Assembly (NCBI GenBank): GCA_019689615.1
Contig: JADGHD010000154.1
Location: 1 to 9,372, forward strand
DNA: 9,372 nucleotides
DNA from: Frankia sp.
GTDB taxonomy: Bacteria > Actinomycetota > Actinomycetes > Frankiales > Frankiaceae
Reading direction: 5' to 3'
The position numbers were made by a program, and so were the translations under genes. Below the pieces are notes generated by a model, which ran no database searches, was not told where the DNA came from, and saw nothing but the letters and a program-made list of their open reading frames with translations. This document shows positions 6,785 to 9,372 of the stretch, in pieces (the stretch's first letter is position 1; every line of letters begins with the position of its first letter).

Positions 6785-6919
6785 GAGCGCTACCTCCTCA
6801 CGGCCGGCGGCATGGCCCGCGCGGCCGTCTGGACGAGGTCGTTCTCGGTTCTGGCGTGCGTGTGCGCTGGGCCGAGGCGCACGGAGTGGCTGAGGTCACA
6901 TCAGAGTCAACCACCGGTT
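6785..6919 (-). promoter_or_regulatory. 135-bp spacer upstream of the aidB-like gene, possible promoter
   Basis: The spacer is long enough for an independent promoter. A minus-strand TTGACT (6910-6905) could be a -35 element, but no TANNNT-type -10 sits at 16-18 bases from it, so the promoter is not demonstrated. No Ada-box-like or SOS-box dyad was seen. Confidence 0.25.
6792..6799 (-). promoter_or_regulatory. Strong Shine-Dalgarno of the aidB-like gene
   Basis: Minus-strand GAGGAGGT lies about seven bases before the ATG at 6784. It is the best ribosome site in the window, supports the long N-terminus and suggests efficient translation. Confidence 0.75.
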
Positions 6920-7663
6920 TCAGCGATAGGTAAGGAACTCCCGGCCTGCCGCTTCGAGATGTCCGTGCTCGTTGATGGATACGAGGTTCGTCCCGCCGCG
7001 CCCGCAGACGATCTTCGTGATGCCACCGTTGATCATGACGCGGTTGAGCGCGACGGTGCCGTCCACGCCGAGGCCGAGCAGCCGGGAGCAGGCGGCGGCG
7101 ATCGGCCCGCCGGAGGTGAACACGACCGCGGTGCTGCCGGAGGTGAGCCGGCGGGCCAGACCGTCCAGCGCGTCGCCGACCGCGCCGCTGAAGGCGGTCC
7201 AGCTGCCCGGGCCGGTCTGGTCGGTCCGCGCCATCCAGTCGGCGAGCGCGACGTCGAGCAGGCCCTGGAACACCCGGGACGACATCGCGCCGCCGGACTC
7301 GGTGAGCCGGGGCGGCGGAGCGAAGCCCGCGGGGACCGGCGGGTTGGCGAGGTCGGCGTGCTGGTCGATCAGCAGGTCCTGGTCGTACTCGTTCCACCGG
7401 CTGTCCAGCTCGGGCTGCACCGGCGCCGGCCGAGGCGGCAGGCCGGCCTTCGCCTCAAGGTCGGCGAGGACCGCGAGCGCCGCGCTGGCCGTGTCCCGCT
7501 GGCGGCGCAGGGTGCCGGTGACCGCGAAATCCACCCGGACGCCACGGGCGCGCAGCTCGGCGCCGACCAGCTCCGCCTGCCGACGGCCCAGCTCGGACAG
7601 CACGTCGTAGTCGTCGGAGCCGAACGAGGCCTGCCCGTGTCGGACCAGGTAGATGACGCTCAC
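6920..7663 (-). CDS. Histidine phosphatase superfamily (phosphoglycerate mutase-like) protein, second His replaced
   Basis: A 247-residue cytosolic protein of the histidine-phosphatase (branch 1) superfamily. Seen: an N-terminal beta strand ending in LVRHGQAS with Arg8-His9-Gly10, the phospho-accepting His; a conserved RRQRDTASA segment (53-61) matching the family's RAxxTA region; and an acidic-loop Glu92 (RWNEYD). The strand that normally ends in the second catalytic His (VVSHGG) reads VVFTSGGPIAA, so Ser184 occupies that position. The C-terminal LVSINEHGHLE and FLTYR resemble an actinobacterial/proteobacterial subgroup often found near acyl-CoA dehydrogenase genes (recalled, not checked). 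Start is GTG 7663 with AAGGGA about seven bases upstream. It lies 80 bp after the kinase-like gene and 135 bp before the aidB-like gene. Phosphatase activity on an unknown phosphorylated metabolite or protein is plausible; mutase activity is unlikely. Confidence 0.85.
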   Translation of the reverse strand: MSVIYLVRHGQASFGSDDYDVLSELGRRQAELVGAELRARGVRVDFAVTGTLRRQRDTASAALAVLADLEAKAGLPPRPAPVQPELDSRWNEYDQDLLIDQHADLANPPVPAGFAPPPRLTESGGAMSSRVFQGLLDVALADWMARTDQTGPGSWTAFSGAVGDALDGLARRLTSGSTAVVFTSGGPIAAACSRLLGLGVDGTVALNRVMINGGITKIVCGRGGTNLVSINEHGHLEAAGREFLTYR

Positions 7664-7685
7664 ACCCGTCCCTTCGCAGCCAGGG

Positions 7686-7714
7686 CCCGCGGCCGGCGCG
7701 TGTCTGGCCGCGGG
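7686..7714 (-). terminator. GC-rich hairpin between kinase-like and phosphatase genes
   Basis: CCCGCGGCC (7686-7694) and GGCCGCGGG (7706-7714) form a perfect 9-bp stem with an 11-base loop. It sits between the kinase-like stop (7744) and the phosphatase start (7663). It has no downstream T-run. Actinobacterial terminators often lack one, so termination, attenuation or mere GC-rich symmetry are all open. Confidence 0.35.
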
Positions 7715-7743
7715 GGCCGCCGGTCGCGGCCCAGCCTCCCAAG

Positions 7744-8430
7744 CTATCCGTTCGGGCAGGTCGGGGAGCCCGCCGGCCAGCGCAGGCTGGCCGACCAGGA
7801 GCCGTCCGGTGCCGGCTCGCTGACCTGGGCGCCGAGCACGGACGCGACCCGGTCCAGCCGCTCGACGCGCTCCGCGGTGGCGCGCTCGGCGCCCAGGGCG
7901 GCCGGCGGCGGCTCGGGGGTCACCCGTAGCGTGAGCGCGATCCCGTCCGCCCCGGTCGTGATCTCCACGGCCACGTGCGCGGCCGGCCGCAGCGGGTCGG
8001 ACTCCAGCAGCAGCAGCTCGAGCGCGCCCAGCAGCTCGGCGAGCTGGGCCCGGGTCGGGGCCGGGTCGCCGACGTCGAGCCGGGCGTCGAGCTCGGCGGT
8101 CAGCGGGCCGCGGACCCGGCGGGCCAGCCAGGACCCGAGGATCGACCGCGCGTCGTGGCCGGGCCGGAAGACCGGCGGTGGCAGGTGGAGGGTGTCGATC
8201 GCGTCCCGGAGCTGGGCCTCGATCGCCCTGATCCGGTCAGCCGCCGGACCGTCGAGGGAGCGGCGGACGGCGGCGCAGGACAGCAGCACGGCAGTGAAGT
8301 CCTGGATCGGCCCGTCGTGGAACACGTCGCCGAGGTGGCGTCGGTCCCGCTCCTGCATCGCCACCATCAGCCGCAGCAGCAGCGCGGTGTCCTCGCTGAC
8401 CGCCGGGCCGGGGCCGTCTGGGGTCGTCAT
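7744..8430 (-). CDS. HisKA_3-like signalling protein with degenerate ATPase domain
   Basis: A 228-residue soluble protein. Seen: a helical segment ERDRRHLGDVFHDGPIQDFTAVLL (27-50) that matches the dimerisation/phospho-acceptor motif of NarL-partner kinases (ER.R.aReLHDg..Q.l), with His38 as likely phosphorylation site. A second helix follows (about 62-82). Where an ATP-binding domain should lie (about 125-218), helix and strand composition is kept (AELLGALELLLLESDP, HVAVEIT, IALTLRVTP), but the N-box asparagine, the D-x-G of G1 and the glycine lid of G2 are absent. No membrane or sensor region is seen. Inference: it does not bind ATP in the usual way and serves as a phosphotransfer, phosphatase or docking partner. 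The ATG is 6 bp after the stop of the receiver gene, with only a weak GGGT ribosome site, so coupling is likely. Confidence 0.72.
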   Translation of the reverse strand: MTTPDGPGPAVSEDTALLLRLMVAMQERDRRHLGDVFHDGPIQDFTAVLLSCAAVRRSLDGPAADRIRAIEAQLRDAIDTLHLPPPVFRPGHDARSILGSWLARRVRGPLTAELDARLDVGDPAPTRAQLAELLGALELLLLESDPLRPAAHVAVEITTGADGIALTLRVTPEPPPAALGAERATAERVERLDRVASVLGAQVSEPAPDGSWSASLRWPAGSPTCPNG

Positions 8431-8436
8431 CGCCGG

Positions 8437-9033
8437 TCAACCCGGTCCCGTCGACGGCGGCACGGCCTGGCTGCCCGTCGCGGCGCCGCTGGTGGCGCCG
8501 GTGACGGTGGCGGAGTCGGCTGGCGCCGCGCAGGCGGCGTCGCGACCGGCGGCCGCGTGCAGCCGGCGGACGGCGGTCAGCAGGTCGTCCGCGCTGAACG
8601 GCTTGGGCAGGACGGCGACGTCGGGCGGCAGGTCGTCGTCGACGGCGCCGGTGAGCAGCAGGCAGCGGGCGGGCACGGTCGGGTCCGCCGCGCGCAGCCG
8701 CTCGAGGAGGTCGGTGCCGCGCTCGTGGCCCAGCCGGACGTCGATCACGAGCGCCTGGTAGTCGGCGGGCCGGAAGGCCAGCGCCTCGCTCAGCGAGGCC
8801 GCCGCGTCCACGGCGTGCCCCTCCTGGCCGAGCAGCCGGGCGATGAGGTCGCGGACCATCTCGTTGTCGTCGACGACCAGCGTGCGCGGGCGGCCGCCGG
8901 CTGGTCGCTGGCCGTCCGGGGGAGCGCGCCTGGGCGACGGGGCGTCCGGCCGGCAGGGCGCTGACGGTTGCGTGGGGGGCGGCGCAGGCGCGGTCGGCGG
9001 CCCCGGGGTGTCTCGGCCGCGCACCTGGCTCAC
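8437..9033 (-). CDS. Stand-alone response regulator receiver (REC) protein, no output domain
   Basis: A 198-residue protein from GTG 9033. Seen: a Pro/Ala-rich head (about 1-49), then one REC domain (about 50-160) with the acidic pair Asp55-Asp56 (LVVDDNEMVRDLI), phospho-acceptor Asp98 (ALVIDVRLG), the switch Thr128 (LLLTG) and Lys144 (LPKPF). A ~38-residue Ala/Thr/Gly/Ser tail replaces any DNA-binding output domain, so it probably acts by protein contact like CheY/Spo0F-type regulators. The frame is open to an ATG at 9276 (279 aa), but that ATG falls inside an AT-rich inverted repeat and the added 81 residues look non-coding. GAGGGCGAG precedes GTG 9033, while GTG 9024 is a close alternative. 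It is followed after 6 bp by the kinase-like gene, its natural phosphotransfer partner. Confidence 0.85.
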   Translation of the reverse strand: MSQVRGRDTPGPPTAPAPPPTQPSAPCRPDAPSPRRAPPDGQRPAGGRPRTLVVDDNEMVRDLIARLLGQEGHAVDAAASLSEALAFRPADYQALVIDVRLGHERGTDLLERLRAADPTVPARCLLLTGAVDDDLPPDVAVLPKPFSADDLLTAVRRLHAAAGRDAACAAPADSATVTGATSGAATGSQAVPPSTGPG

Positions 9034-9205
9034 CTCGCCCTCGGCCCTTCCGGCTCCCGTCGTCGCGCGGGCGCGCCGAGCGCCACCCCCAGCCGCGCGG
9101 CGGCCCCGTTCCCCCCGGGTGCGAGGCCACGACGGAATCGTCGTCAGTAGCGGACCGGCCACACGATACGGCAGTGCGCGCCGGGGCAACATCTGTCCCC
9201 TGGCA

Positions 9206-9219
9206 GAACGCGGTCGTTC
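9206..9219. promoter_or_regulatory. Dyad GAACG-N4-CGTTC
   Basis: Perfect 5-bp inverted repeat with a four-base centre (CGGT), 173 bp upstream of GTG 9033. It resembles but does not fit an actinobacterial SOS box, since GAAC and GTTC are six rather than four bases apart. A protein-binding site is possible. Confidence 0.4.
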
Positions 9220-9268
9220 AGTCAAGGGCGACAAACAACTACATAAAGGTCCATCGACAGTGGCCGAT

Positions 9269-9288
9269 GTCTGCATATTGCGGCAGAC
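9269..9288. promoter_or_regulatory. Dyad GTCTGC-N8-GCAGAC
   Basis: Perfect 6-bp inverted repeat around ATATTGCG, in the AT-rich upstream region. It contains the in-frame ATG at 9276, which argues that this ATG is not the receiver start. Either an operator or a small RNA hairpin. Confidence 0.45.
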
Positions 9289-9294
9289 TCTCCC

Positions 9295-9308
9295 GTGACC
9301 CTCGTCAC
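9295..9308. promoter_or_regulatory. CRP/FNR-like site candidate, GTGA-N6-TCAC
   Basis: GTGAC-N4-GTCAC is a perfect inverted repeat. It contains GTGA-N6-TCAC, the core of the CRP-family consensus TGTGA-N6-TCACA; the outer positions are C9294 and A9309, so one half-site matches fully. It lies only 6 bp beyond the GTCTGC dyad. Confidence 0.45.
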
Positions 9309-9372
9309 ATCCGGTTGGCGGCAGCTGTCCCTACTGGCCCCCTGCCGCCGCCGGCCGACCCCCGCTGCCGCC

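Larger units (their letters stand above)
9034..9372 (-). promoter_or_regulatory. Upstream/regulatory region of the receiver gene
   Basis: About 340 bp to the window edge with no supported gene. The stretch 9219-9282 is much richer in A/T than the rest of the window, and three perfect inverted repeats fall between 9206 and 9308. This is the likely promoter region for the receiver gene and perhaps for a divergent gene beyond the right edge. A minus-strand TTGACT (9225-9220) could be a -35 element, but no matching -10 was found. Confidence 0.5.

Noticed and set aside
6905..6910. TTGACT on the minus strand as -35 of an aidB promoter (a similar one at 9220-9225)
   Set aside because: No acceptable -10 hexamer at 16-18 bases in either case; not enough to call promoters.
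5135..8761. A 1208-codon open frame on the plus strand antisense to the aidB-like, phosphatase and kinase-like genes
   Set aside because: Very long spurious frames are common opposite GC-rich genes. The translation is Arg/Gly/Ala/Gln-rich without domains, while the opposite strand carries four proteins with clear motifs.
9206..9219. SOS (LexA) box
   Set aside because: Actinobacterial LexA sites have GAAC-N4-GTTC; here GAAC and GTTC are six bases apart, so only the general dyad is reported.

Overview
The window is very GC-rich chromosomal DNA with strong G/C at third codon positions, GTG as well as ATG starts, Shine-Dalgarno sequences of the GGAG/AGGAGG type and many Ala/Pro/Arg-rich protein termini. 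This fits a high-GC actinobacterium (Frankia-, Pseudonocardia- or Streptomyces-like); the sequence alone does not fix the genus. I see no rRNA, tRNA, CRISPR array, transposase or phage gene. Eight complete protein genes plus one that may be 5'-truncated or frameshifted account for most of the window.

Layout. (1) 78-1070 (+): a soluble HisKA/HATPase histidine kinase with a low-complexity head and no sensor domain in view. (2) 3602-1131 (-): a tight three-gene operon, in transcription order a metal-dependent amidohydrolase/deacetylase, a seven-iron FdxA-type ferredoxin, and a ferritin-like protein with a full diiron ligand set. The last two overlap by 4 bp (ATGA). (3) 3603-4069: a 467-bp intergenic region with an AT-rich dyad, ATAG-N7-CTAT, of the LysR-type T-N11-A class. 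(4) 4070-4987 (+): a LysR-family regulator divergent from the operon. (5) 9033-5003 (-): a second block, in transcription order a stand-alone receiver (REC) protein, a HisKA_3-like protein whose ATP-binding domain appears degenerate, a histidine-phosphatase-superfamily protein lacking the usual second catalytic His, and an AidB-type acyl-CoA dehydrogenase. (6) 9034-9372: an upstream region with three separate perfect inverted repeats, unusually AT-rich for this genome.

How the genes may work together. The divergent LysR plus amidohydrolase, ferredoxin and diiron protein looks like a self-contained inducible metabolic unit. The amidohydrolase would hydrolyse an amide, imide or ester substrate, and the diiron protein would perform an oxidation with electrons from the ferredoxin. 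The substrate cannot be read from the sequence; this is the best candidate for an undescribed system. In the second block, the receiver and the apparently ATPase-dead kinase-like protein are 6 bp apart and probably act together as a phosphotransfer or partner-switch pair. The phosphatase and AidB-like genes follow on the same strand, but a GC-rich hairpin and a 135-bp gap make a single transcript uncertain.
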